Source of the DNA: JBDTOX01 sp039933015
GTDB taxonomy: Bacteria > Pseudomonadota > Gammaproteobacteria > Burkholderiales > Methylophilaceae
DNA length: 18,799 nucleotides
Assembly: GCA_039933015.1 (NCBI GenBank)
Contig: JBDTOX010000042.1
Span: forward strand, 1-18,799
Direction of reading: 5' to 3'
The notes beneath the pieces are model-generated. The model was given only the letters and a program-made list of their open reading frames with translations, was not told where the DNA came from and searched no databases. Within the stretch, counting starts at the first letter, position 1. Each line of letters opens with the position of its first letter. Shown piece by piece: positions 7,745 to 15,410 of this stretch. The position numbers were made by a program, and so were the translations under genes.

Positions 7745-10566
7745 CCGACGATAACAACGCAAAATACAAGCTCAACCTGCCTGAAACTTCGTTTCCCATG
7801 CGCGGCGATCTCGCCAAGCGCGAGCCAGTGTGGCTTAAGCAATGGCAGGAAAAAAAGCTTTACCAGAAAATTCGCGCAGCGCGGCAAGGCGCGAAGAAAT
7901 TCATCCTGCACGATGGCCCGCCGTATGCCAATGGCGATATTCATATCGGCCATGCGGTCAATAAAATCCTGAAAGATATCATTGTCAAATCCAAAACCTT
8001 GTCGGGTTTTGATGCGCCCTATGTGCCGGGCTGGGATTGCCACGGCTTGCCAATAGAACTCATGGTAGAAAAAAACCATGGCAAGAATATTGCCCCGGCA
8101 AAGTTCCGTGAGCTTTGCCGTGCCTATGCCGCGGAGCAGATCGAGCGCCAGAAAAAGGACTTTATCCGTCTTGGCGTATTAGGCGATTGGGATAATCCCT
8201 ACCGCACCATGGATTACCAGACCGAGGCCGACATCATGCGTGCCTTGGGCGACATCTATAACAACGGCTACATCTACCAGGGCAGCAAGCCCGTGCATTG
8301 GTGCGTGGATTGCGGTTCAGCACTGGCTGAGGCTGAAGTTGAATACGAAGACAAGAATTCCCCGGAGATTGATGTTGGCTTCAAGGTGGTGGATAACGCG
8401 GCCTTGAGCAAGGCGTTTGGCGTGGAAGTCAAAGAAGACGCTTATGCCGTCATTTGGACCACAACTCCATGGACGTTGCCTGCTAATCAGGCAGTAGCGG
8501 TAAATCCTGAACTGACTTACGACTTAATCCAAACATCAAGAGGCCTGTTGATTCTGGCAAAAGAGCTTGCGTCGGGTGCAGTGCTTCGCTACAAGCTGGA
8601 AGACGTTTTAGCCATTGCCAGTTGCAAAGGTTCTGACCTCGAATATCTCAATCTGTATCACCCCTTTGAAGCTCGCCAAGTGCCTGTCATCCTGGGCGAC
8701 CACGTCACAACCGAGGCCGGCACTGGTTTGGTCCACACAGCACCTGCCCATGGTCTCGATGACTATGCGGTGGGCATGCGTTACAACCTGCCCGTCGATA
8801 ACCCTGTCGGCGATGACGGCAAGTTTTATTCGCGTGTAGCACTATTTGCCGGCATGAGCATCTGGGATGCCAATAAAGTGGTGATTGAGACACTGGCAGC
8901 CCGCGGCAATCTCATGGCTTCGGCGCGCCTGAACCACAGCTATCCACATTGCTGGCGCCACAAAACGCCGGTGATTTTCCGCGCGACACATCAGTGGTTT
9001 ATCGGCATGAATCAGGCGGGTACAAACGGCCACACGTTGCGGGAGTCTGCCAATAAAGCGGTTGATGACACCCGGTTTTTCCCGTCTTGGGGCCGTGCAC
9101 GCTTGGAAGCCATGATCAAGAACCGCCCGGACTGGTGCGTGTCGCGCCAGCGCAACTGGGGCGTGCCTATGCCGCTGTTCGTGCATAAGGAAACCGGAGA
9201 ACCGCATCCCGAGACGCTGGCTTTGCTGGAAAAGGTGGCGCTTCTGGTAGAGCAGCAAGGGATCGAGGCCTGGTTTTCACTGGATGGAGAGGCATTCCTG
9301 CAAGCCAATACCGGCGCGGATGCTGGGCAATACAAAAAAATAACGGATACCCTGGATGTCTGGTTTGATTCCGGCGCCACCCATGCTGCGGTATTGAAGC
9401 GACGTGCAGATTTGCAGTTCCCGGCAGACTTGTATCTGGAAGGGTCGGACCAGCATAGAGGCTGGTTCCAATCCAGCCTGCTGACTGGCTGTGCCATAGA
9501 TGGCCGCGCGCCTTACGATGCCCTGCTGACGCACGGTTTCGTGGTGGATGGCTCCGGCCACAAAATGAGCAAATCCAAGGGCAATGTAGTCGCGCCGCAA
9601 AAGGTCATGGACACTTATGGCGCTGATATCCTGCGCCTGTGGGTTGCTAGTACTGATTACTCGGGAGAGTTGACGATCTCAGACGAAATCCTGAAGCGTG
9701 TGGCAGAGGGCTACCGCCGCATCCGCAACACGCTACGCTTCTTGCTGGCGAACCTGGCTGATTTTGACGTCGCTAAGGACACGCTGCCGGTCGAAGAATG
9801 GCTGGAGATAGACCGCTATGCTTTAGTGCTGACGCAAAAACTACAAACAGAAATTCTGGGCGATTATGATCGCTACGAATTCCACCTGGCGATGCAGAAG
9901 TTAGTGGGCTTCTGTTCTGAAGACCTGGGTGGGTTCTACCTGGATATCCTGAAAGACCGCCTGTATACCGCAGGTGAGGACTCGCATGCACGCCGTGCCG
10001 CGCAAAATGCATTGCACCACATTACTCATGCCTTGATGCGCTTGATGGCACCAATTTTGAGCTTCACTGCGGATGAGGTCTGGCAGACCTTGGGCTTGAG
10101 CAATGAGTCCACGGTTTTTGAAGATGTTTGGTATCAGCTACCTGAGCATGGTATGACGGTGGAAGCTATTGCTTCATGGCAAGACGTTATCAATATAAGA
10201 AAACTTGTAAACAAGGATATTGAGCTTGCTCGATCCATTGGATTTGTAAGTGATAACGTTGACATGTCAGGTAGGAAAATAGGAGCATCTTTAGAAGCTG
10301 AAGTTGATATTTATGTGGATGGACATATCTATGAGTCACTTTCCAGACTCCAAGATGATTTACGCTTTGTATTCATTACATCTCGCGCCACGGTTCATAT
10401 AGAAACTAGAGAAGATCCGGTGATGGTCACACCAAGCATTCATAAAAAATGTGACCGCTGCTGGCATTACCGCGCGGATGTTGGTTCACATGCGGATCAC
10501 CCGACCATCTGTGGCCGTTGCGTAAGCAATTTGTTTGGTGCCGGCGAGCCGCGTCAATTCGCATGA
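7741..10566 (+). CDS. ileS: Isoleucine--tRNA ligase
   Basis: Class I aminoacyl-tRNA synthetase that charges tRNA-Ile, with a CP1 editing domain against valine. The 941 residues match the proteobacterial form (938 in E. coli). Motifs are HIGH (68-71), WTTTPWTLPAN (239-249, editing domain), the CVSRQRNWGVP region (about 462-472), KMSKS (608-612) and the C-terminal zinc finger with Cys904, Cys907, Cys924 and Cys927. Codons for about residues 815-880 are AT-rich and use AGA, AGG and ATA unlike the rest of the gene. Compared from memory with E. coli, about 11 extra residues lie near 832-843. The frame stays open and the zinc site is intact, so the enzyme should work. Confidence 0.97.
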   Translation: MTDDNNAKYKLNLPETSFPMRGDLAKREPVWLKQWQEKKLYQKIRAARQGAKKFILHDGPPYANGDIHIGHAVNKILKDIIVKSKTLSGFDAPYVPGWDCHGLPIELMVEKNHGKNIAPAKFRELCRAYAAEQIERQKKDFIRLGVLGDWDNPYRTMDYQTEADIMRALGDIYNNGYIYQGSKPVHWCVDCGSALAEAEVEYEDKNSPEIDVGFKVVDNAALSKAFGVEVKEDAYAVIWTTTPWTLPANQAVAVNPELTYDLIQTSRGLLILAKELASGAVLRYKLEDVLAIASCKGSDLEYLNLYHPFEARQVPVILGDHVTTEAGTGLVHTAPAHGLDDYAVGMRYNLPVDNPVGDDGKFYSRVALFAGMSIWDANKVVIETLAARGNLMASARLNHSYPHCWRHKTPVIFRATHQWFIGMNQAGTNGHTLRESANKAVDDTRFFPSWGRARLEAMIKNRPDWCVSRQRNWGVPMPLFVHKETGEPHPETLALLEKVALLVEQQGIEAWFSLDGEAFLQANTGADAGQYKKITDTLDVWFDSGATHAAVLKRRADLQFPADLYLEGSDQHRGWFQSSLLTGCAIDGRAPYDALLTHGFVVDGSGHKMSKSKGNVVAPQKVMDTYGADILRLWVASTDYSGELTISDEILKRVAEGYRRIRNTLRFLLANLADFDVAKDTLPVEEWLEIDRYALVLTQKLQTEILGDYDRYEFHLAMQKLVGFCSEDLGGFYLDILKDRLYTAGEDSHARRAAQNALHHITHALMRLMAPILSFTADEVWQTLGLSNESTVFEDVWYQLPEHGMTVEAIASWQDVINIRKLVNKDIELARSIGFVSDNVDMSGRKIGASLEAEVDIYVDGHIYESLSRLQDDLRFVFITSRATVHIETREDPVMVTPSIHKKCDRCWHYRADVGSHADHPTICGRCVSNLFGAGEPRQFA
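10185..10410 (+). other. AT-rich patch inside ileS (possible recombinant segment)
   Basis: Hand counts give 21, 22 and 22 G+C in the consecutive 60-base blocks from 10201 to 10380 (about 36%). The block at 9721-9780 has 33 of 60 and 10441-10500 has 31 of 60. The patch holds AGA, AGG, ATA, CGA and GGA codons in close succession. Both edges lie inside the reading frame, which stays open. Boundaries are approximate. Origin by homologous recombination or gene conversion is inference; relaxed selection on a variable linker is the alternative. Confidence 0.6.
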
Positions 10567-11045
10567 TGCTCCTGCGTAAATGGCTGACGCTAAGCACGGT
10601 GGTGATTGCACTGGATTTGCTTACCAAGCAATGGGTGCAATCTAAGCTCACCTATGGGGAGCGCATTCCGCTGACCTCGTTTTTTGATCTGGTGCTGTTC
10701 TATAACGAAGGTGCAGCATTTAGCTTTCTTGCAGGTGCTGGCGGCTGGCAGCGCCTGTTCTTTAGTGCGATTGCGCTGATTGCATCGGTAGTTATTATCC
10801 ATTTGCTGCACAAACACCAAAATCAAGCCGGGCAGAAGCTTTTTTGCCTGGGCCTGAGCCTGATACTGGGCGGGGCATTGGGTAATCTGGTGGATCGTCT
10901 TACATTGGGTCATGTCGTGGATTTTCTTTTTTTCCACTATGAGCAGTATTACTGGCCGGCCTTTAATGTGGCCGATTCAGCGATTACCTGCGGCGTTATG
11001 CTTTTACTCTGGGATAGCTTCAAAAAGCCGCAGAAGCATCATTAA
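10563..11045 (+). CDS. lspA: Prolipoprotein signal peptidase II
   Basis: Inner-membrane aspartyl protease that removes signal peptides from lipid-modified prolipoproteins. The 160-residue product has four hydrophobic segments and the conserved blocks GALGNLVDRL (104-113), GHVVDF (116-121) and FNVADSAITCG (134-144). Asp120 and Asp138 are the expected catalytic pair, with Asn108, Arg112 and Asn135 around them. The ATG at 10563 overlaps the ileS stop (ATGA), with a second ATG at 10566; the frame is open further upstream inside ileS, but that part lacks family similarity. The stop overlaps that of convergent relA by 4 nt, with no terminator between. Common partner ispH is absent here. Confidence 0.96.
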   Translation: MMLLRKWLTLSTVVIALDLLTKQWVQSKLTYGERIPLTSFFDLVLFYNEGAAFSFLAGAGGWQRLFFSAIALIASVVIIHLLHKHQNQAGQKLFCLGLSLILGGALGNLVDRLTLGHVVDFLFFHYEQYYWPAFNVADSAITCGVMLLLWDSFKKPQKHH

Positions 11046-13264
11046 ATGCGCCGTTGCGCAGCAATGACGTTAGGGACTTGATGGATCAATGCAAGTAAGC
11101 GGTCCAGCTGCTCCAGATCCGATATTTCAATCGAAAATTGCATTTTTGCCTGATGGTGCTTGCTCTGGGTATTCGCCTTGATGACATTGATCTTTTCCCT
11201 GGCGAACAGGTCGCTAATGTCACGCAGCAGGCCCTGACGGTCATAGGCCTCGATATCGATATCAACAGCAACGGCGGCGCCTTTTGTGTTTCCCCACTTG
11301 GCGCTGAGCAGACGGTTGCCACGGCTTTCCGGCAATCGCAGGATGAATGCACATGCGCGGCGATGAATCGTTACCCCCCGGTCGCGTGTAACATATCCGA
11401 CAATCGGGTCAGGCGGTGCGGGCTTGCAGCATTTGGCCATGTTGGTTAGCAGGTTGCCTACGCCTTCAATCAGGATGCCGGTCTGGGATTGCTGTGTGGC
11501 AGCAGGTTGGGGCACAAATGGCTTGGCTGTTGCTTCAGCCTTGGGTAGCGATTCTTCCTGGATGGCGAGGTCGATCTGATGCTCGCTGACATCGCCGCGC
11601 CCGACCGCAGCCAGTAAGTCTTCCAGCTTGTGGAAGTGCAATTTCTGCGCAATTTTTTCCTGATTGATAGCGCCGACGCCGAGCCTATGCATTGCGCGAT
11701 CCAGTTTTGCGCGCCCCTGGGAAATGTTTTCCTCGAAATTCAGGTATTTGAACCAGTGCCGTACCTTGGCGCGTGCGCGCGGGCTTTGCAAGTAACCGAG
11801 CGCGGGATTGATCCAGTCACGGCTTGGTGAACCCTGTTTGGCAGCCAGAATTTCCACGCGTTGCCCGTTCTGCAACTTGTAATTGAGCGGTACGATGCTG
11901 CCATCCACCTTGGCGCCGCGTGTGCGGTGTCCCAGATCGGTATGCAAGGTGTAGGCGAAATCCACCGGAGTGGCATCTTTAGGCAAATCGATCACTCTGC
12001 CCTGCGGCGTGAGCACGTAAATCTTGTCCTGGAATAACTCACTCTTGAATTGCTCTATCACGTCGCTGCTGGCGGTTACATCGTCCTTCCATTCCAGTAT
12101 CTGGCGCAGCCAGGCTATTTTCTCGTTGAATCTGGCATCGGATTTCCCACCCTCTTTGTAGCGCCAATGGGCCGCGACCCCTAATTCCGAATGCTGGTGC
12201 ATGTCAAAAGTACGGATCTGCACTTCCAGCGCCAAGTTGCGTGGGCCTATCACAGCGGTATGCAGCGAGCGGTAGTTGTTGCTCTTAGGGCGCGCAATAT
12301 AGTCGTCGAATTCCCCCGGAATGGGCTGCCATAGGTTGTGCACCAGTCCCAGCGCCGTATAACACCCCTTGATGTCATCTACCAGAATGCGCACTGCACG
12401 CACGTCATAGAGTTCGCTGAACTCCACCCGCTTACGCCGCATTTTGTTAATGATGCTGTAAATGTGTTTGGGTCGCCCCGTCACCTCGGCGCTGATACCT
12501 GCCTGATGCAGTTCATCTTTCAACTGGACCACTACATCGCTGATATATTGTTCGCGGTCCACACGGCGTTCATCCAGCAGCCTGGCAACATCTTTATAAA
12601 GCTGAGGCTCCAGATGGCGCAATGAAAGATCTTCCAGCTCCCATTTGAGCTGCCATACGCCGAGGCGGTTTGCCAGCGGCGCGAAAATCCCCCGGGTTTC
12701 CTGCGCAATCAGCTTCTGCTGCTCTTCATCAGCACCTGCCAGGCAGCGCAAAGTCTGCGTGCGCTCAGCCAGCTTGATCAATACCACACGGATATCCTCG
12801 ACCATGGCCAGCAGCATTTTTCTCAGGCTTTCAATCTGCTGGGCATGGTCGTCTTTTTTCTTGTCCTGCTCGTGCAGGCTCTCTATCTCGCTGAATTCCC
12901 GGATCTGCTCCACGCGCGAAATGCCTTCAACCAGGCCGGTGATGTTGGTGCCGAAGCGAGCCTCTAGTGTTTTTTCCCAGTCATCCATATACTCCGGCAC
13001 GGCATGCAGGATGGTGGCCGTGATCGTTTCAAAATCCATGTTCATGCCTATCAGGATAGTCGCCGCGCCCAGTGCGTGCTGCATGAGCGGCGTGCCCGTT
13101 AGCTCAACTTGTCCGGTGTAGAGTTGGTCGGCAAGCGCATAAGCCTGATGGATGACTTCAACTTCATCCGCAGAGTATTTTTTCGATAAGGCATCAAGCC
13201 AGGGTTGAATGTCAGCTTGGTCCTGGACGGATGAAGAAGATAATGTTTTATGAACGGAAACCAT
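11042..13264 (-). CDS. relA: RelA-type (p)ppGpp synthetase
   Basis: Makes (p)ppGpp from GTP/GDP and ATP on stalled ribosomes. The 740 residues follow the long RSH layout: N-terminal pseudo-hydrolase region, synthetase (about 250-370), TGS (415-473), helical and zinc-finger region (KCCKPAPPD at 611-619) and ACT (about 666-740). The hydrolase HD pair is degraded: residues 86-95 read LHAVPEYMDD, so the aspartate after His87 is missing. The synthetase has EFDD (318-321), the RelA-type variant of the RxKD motif of bifunctional enzymes. It should therefore be a synthetase only, with a SpoT elsewhere. The ATG at 13264 has no clear Shine-Dalgarno. The next in-frame Met is at residue 61. Confidence 0.95.
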   Translation of the reverse strand: MVSVHKTLSSSSVQDQADIQPWLDALSKKYSADEVEVIHQAYALADQLYTGQVELTGTPLMQHALGAATILIGMNMDFETITATILHAVPEYMDDWEKTLEARFGTNITGLVEGISRVEQIREFSEIESLHEQDKKKDDHAQQIESLRKMLLAMVEDIRVVLIKLAERTQTLRCLAGADEEQQKLIAQETRGIFAPLANRLGVWQLKWELEDLSLRHLEPQLYKDVARLLDERRVDREQYISDVVVQLKDELHQAGISAEVTGRPKHIYSIINKMRRKRVEFSELYDVRAVRILVDDIKGCYTALGLVHNLWQPIPGEFDDYIARPKSNNYRSLHTAVIGPRNLALEVQIRTFDMHQHSELGVAAHWRYKEGGKSDARFNEKIAWLRQILEWKDDVTASSDVIEQFKSELFQDKIYVLTPQGRVIDLPKDATPVDFAYTLHTDLGHRTRGAKVDGSIVPLNYKLQNGQRVEILAAKQGSPSRDWINPALGYLQSPRARAKVRHWFKYLNFEENISQGRAKLDRAMHRLGVGAINQEKIAQKLHFHKLEDLLAAVGRGDVSEHQIDLAIQEESLPKAEATAKPFVPQPAATQQSQTGILIEGVGNLLTNMAKCCKPAPPDPIVGYVTRDRGVTIHRRACAFILRLPESRGNRLLSAKWGNTKGAAVAVDIDIEAYDRQGLLRDISDLFAREKINVIKANTQSKHHQAKMQFSIEISDLEQLDRLLALIHQVPNVIAAQRRI

Positions 13265-13344
13265 GGAATATTATCGCACCAATGCGCGTGGGCATGAACA
13301 GCCTGACTGTATAGCCCGGTTTCATTGGACACTTTGAGCCCAAG

Positions 13345-13371
13345 AAAAAGCCCGTGAAAGCGGGCTTTTTT
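13345..13371 (-). terminator. Terminator between katA and relA
   Basis: AAAAAGCCCG (13345-13354) and CGGGCTTTTT (13361-13370) form a stem. On the plus strand the loop can be read as a GAAA tetraloop closed by a T-G pair. On the minus strand the T-run follows the stem 18-44 nt after the katA stop, so it should end katA transcripts before relA. It is nearly symmetrical. Confidence 0.87.
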
Positions 13372-13388
13372 ACTACTTCACCAAATGC

Positions 13389-14855
13389 TTACTTGATTGC
13401 GGCAATCGCTTGTCTGACACGCACGGCATAAGCCGCATCCGCCAGAGCTAACTGTGCCAGCATGCGCTCCTGAATCAACTTGTTGGCTTGCGCTAAACCG
13501 CCGGCAATATTGTTAACAAGTTGCTGCTGCTGGCCTGCACTCATCACACGGAACAATGCACCGGCCTGGCTGTAGTAATCCTCAGCACTTTGGTCATGCG
13601 CCTTGATCCATGCATCTGCCAGTACTGGCATCGGCCGTGCCGCAAATTCCGGCGCAGGCACTGGAGCACCGCTGTCAGCTCTATCATTGGGGTAGAAATT
13701 AGCGCTGCTCAATAGGTTGCTCTCATGACCATGTGCCGGGCAACCCATGCCAGCCATCGCACCATCGCGCTGGTAATGGTGTACCGGGCATTTTGCAGCA
13801 TTCACCGGCAGTTGATTGACGTTTGCGCCAATGCGATAGCGGTGGGCATCCTGATAGGCGAGCAGGCGAGCCTGCAACATTTTGTCCGGCGATGCGCCTA
13901 TGCCGGGCACCAGGTTGCTTGGCGCAAAGGCTGCTTGTTCGGTCTCGGCAAAGTAGTTGTCCACATTGCGATTCAGCTCAAGCTGGCCGATTTCAATCAG
14001 CGGATAATCCTTGTGTGGCCAGATCTTGGTCAGGTCGAACGGGTTGGTGTGGTAATGGCGTGCCTCAGCCTCAGGCATGATCTGCAACTTCACCGTCCAG
14101 CTTGGGAAATCGCCGCGATCAATCGCATCTACCAAGTCCTTCTGCGCACCATTGGCGGGCATTTTGGCGGCTTCTTCATTGGTCAGGTTTTTAATGCCCT
14201 GATTGGTTTTGAAGTGCCATTTCACCCAAAAGCGCTCACCCTTGCCGTTCCACAAGCTCAGCGTGTGCGAGCTAAAGCCGTGCACATGGCGGTATGACAA
14301 GGGAATCCCACGGTCAGACATCAAGATCGTCATCTGATGCAGAGATTGCGGGTGATTTGCCCAGAATTCAAACGCATTGGCAGGGTTGGGCAGATTGGTC
14401 CTCGGGTCTTTCTTTTGCGAATGGATGAAGTCCGGAAACTTGATCGGGTCATTCAGGAAAAACACAGGTGTATTGTTGCCTACCATGTCCCAATTACCCT
14501 GGCTGGTGTAAAACTTGACAGCAAATCCTCGCGGGTCGCGAGCGTAATCGCTGGAATCCTGCCCACCGCCCACCGTTGAAAAACGCAGAAAAACCTCCGT
14601 CTTCTGTCCTGCGGTCTGCAGAAAACTGGCAATGGTGTAGTCCTTCAAGCTCCTGGTCAGCGTAAAAGTGCCGTAAGCCCCCGTGCCGCGGGCATGCACG
14701 ACGCGTTCAGGGATGCGCTCGCGGTTAAAGTGAGCGAGCTTCTCGAACAGGTAATGGTTGTCATAAGTGAGTGGGCCGCGCGCGCCCACACTAATACTGT
14801 TGTTGTCATCCGGCACAGGTGCGCCAGCTGATGTCGTCAAGATTTTCTTGCTCAT
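13389..14855 (-). CDS. katA: Monofunctional haem catalase (clade 3 type)
   Basis: Breaks hydrogen peroxide down to water and oxygen. The 488-residue length fits small-subunit catalases. Catalytic His54 lies in ERVVHARGTGAYGTF (50-64), Asn127 in DMVGNNTPVFF (123-133), and haem-ligand Tyr334 in RLLAYQDAHRYRIG (330-343). There is no signal peptide, so it is probably cytoplasmic. AGGAG on the minus strand (14862-14866) precedes the ATG by 6 nt. An unusual stretch follows the haem region, with two CPxH motifs (356-359 and 372-375) around YQRDGAMAG. The gene is monocistronic, with an AT-rich OxyR-like control region upstream and a terminator downstream. Confidence 0.96.
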   Translation of the reverse strand: MSKKILTTSAGAPVPDDNNSISVGARGPLTYDNHYLFEKLAHFNRERIPERVVHARGTGAYGTFTLTRSLKDYTIASFLQTAGQKTEVFLRFSTVGGGQDSSDYARDPRGFAVKFYTSQGNWDMVGNNTPVFFLNDPIKFPDFIHSQKKDPRTNLPNPANAFEFWANHPQSLHQMTILMSDRGIPLSYRHVHGFSSHTLSLWNGKGERFWVKWHFKTNQGIKNLTNEEAAKMPANGAQKDLVDAIDRGDFPSWTVKLQIMPEAEARHYHTNPFDLTKIWPHKDYPLIEIGQLELNRNVDNYFAETEQAAFAPSNLVPGIGASPDKMLQARLLAYQDAHRYRIGANVNQLPVNAAKCPVHHYQRDGAMAGMGCPAHGHESNLLSSANFYPNDRADSGAPVPAPEFAARPMPVLADAWIKAHDQSAEDYYSQAGALFRVMSAGQQQQLVNNIAGGLAQANKLIQERMLAQLALADAAYAVRVRQAIAAIK

Positions 14856-14941
14856 GATCTTCTCCTATAAATTTGATTAAAACCAAATCAACCCAAGAGG
14901 TTTTTTGAGGTGCAATTAAAGACACTAGTGCAGGTGAATAA

Positions 14942-14987
14942 ATTATAAAAATTAATTGTTTTTATAATTACGATTGAAAAATACTAT
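14942..14987 (-). promoter_or_regulatory. Candidate katA promoter with OxyR-like operator
   Basis: On the minus strand TATAAT (14942-14947) would start transcription near 14934, about 79 nt before the katA ATG. Its -35 region (TAATTA, 14965-14970) is poor, as expected of an activated promoter. Overlapping it, 14951-14987 reads ATAG-n7-CAAT-n7-ATAA-n7-TAAT, which matches 12 of 16 bases of the OxyR pattern ATAG-n7-CTAT-n7-ATAG-n7-CTAT. The AT-rich background raises the chance of a false match. Confidence 0.4.
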
Positions 14988-14991
14988 TTAA

Positions 14992-15011
14992 TGTCTGAAA
15001 GGTGTCTGAAA
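14992..15011. repeat. Tandem TGTCTGAAA repeat, 11-bp period
   Basis: TGTCTGAAA occurs at 14992-15000 and again at 15003-15011, one helical turn apart, just upstream of the katA promoter region. The repeat is exact. Any role as a protein-binding site is inferred. Confidence 0.6.
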
Positions 15012-15347
15012 ATATAGGGTAACAAGGAGTATGGACGGCTTACAACTGCATGGAGGCGTGCGACTAAGCATCAGTTTGACCTTTGCTTCCACTCAGGGTG
15101 CATATGGAGTGGCGCGCAGGACTGGATGACATGACGAATGGGAACATGGAAAACCAGCGGTGAGGATGAAGCACTGCAATTACAGTGCTGCTGCAGAAGC
15201 GTGCCAGCCATTCAATTTCAATTTTGCAGCCAGCAAAGCCAGCCAATGGCGCCAGCCTCATCCACGGATAGGTGTGGAAATGAATTGTAGGCGCTGGTAC
15301 CTAAATTCCTATGATCAATTGTTGAAACAGCAACTCGGCCCGCGGAG
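15012..15347. other. Stretch without a recognisable gene between katA and the 159-residue ORF
   Basis: Part of the 555-base gap 14856-15410. Short open frames exist on both strands (for example 15160-15402 plus and 15064-15261 minus), but none has a convincing ribosome-binding site or family resemblance. A perfect inverted repeat AGCACTG-n6-CAGTGCT lies at 15170-15189 with no T-run after it, so it is not an intrinsic terminator. No tRNA-like or T-tailed small-RNA structure was seen. Confidence 0.6.
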
Positions 15348-15356
15348 TGATAAAAT
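15348..15356 (+). promoter_or_regulatory. Extended -10 promoter for the 159-residue ORF
   Basis: TGATAAAAT fits the extended -10 pattern and lies about 55 bp before the ATG at 15411. The nearest TTGAAA (15322-15327) is 23 bp upstream, too far for a standard -35. It resembles the murJ element TGGTAAAAT in this window. Confidence 0.4.
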
Positions 15357-15410
15357 CGCACCTTTAGATGGCTGGAATCGGCATAGCCTGAATGTGAAAT
15401 AGAGAAAATA

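Noticed and set aside
13725..14297. Plus-strand 190-residue ORF inside katA
   Set aside because: It is antisense to a catalase with all catalytic residues intact; a long shadow frame in GC-balanced coding DNA.
15031..15129. Short plus-strand ORF after AAGGAGT, starting ATG at 15031 (32 residues)
   Set aside because: The Shine-Dalgarno-like AAGGAG lies only 1 nt from the ATG, too close to work, and the peptide shows no recognisable feature.
15160..15402. Plus-strand 80-residue ORF in the gap downstream of the katA control region
   Set aside because: No ribosome-binding site, no family resemblance, and it overlaps the likely promoter of the next gene.
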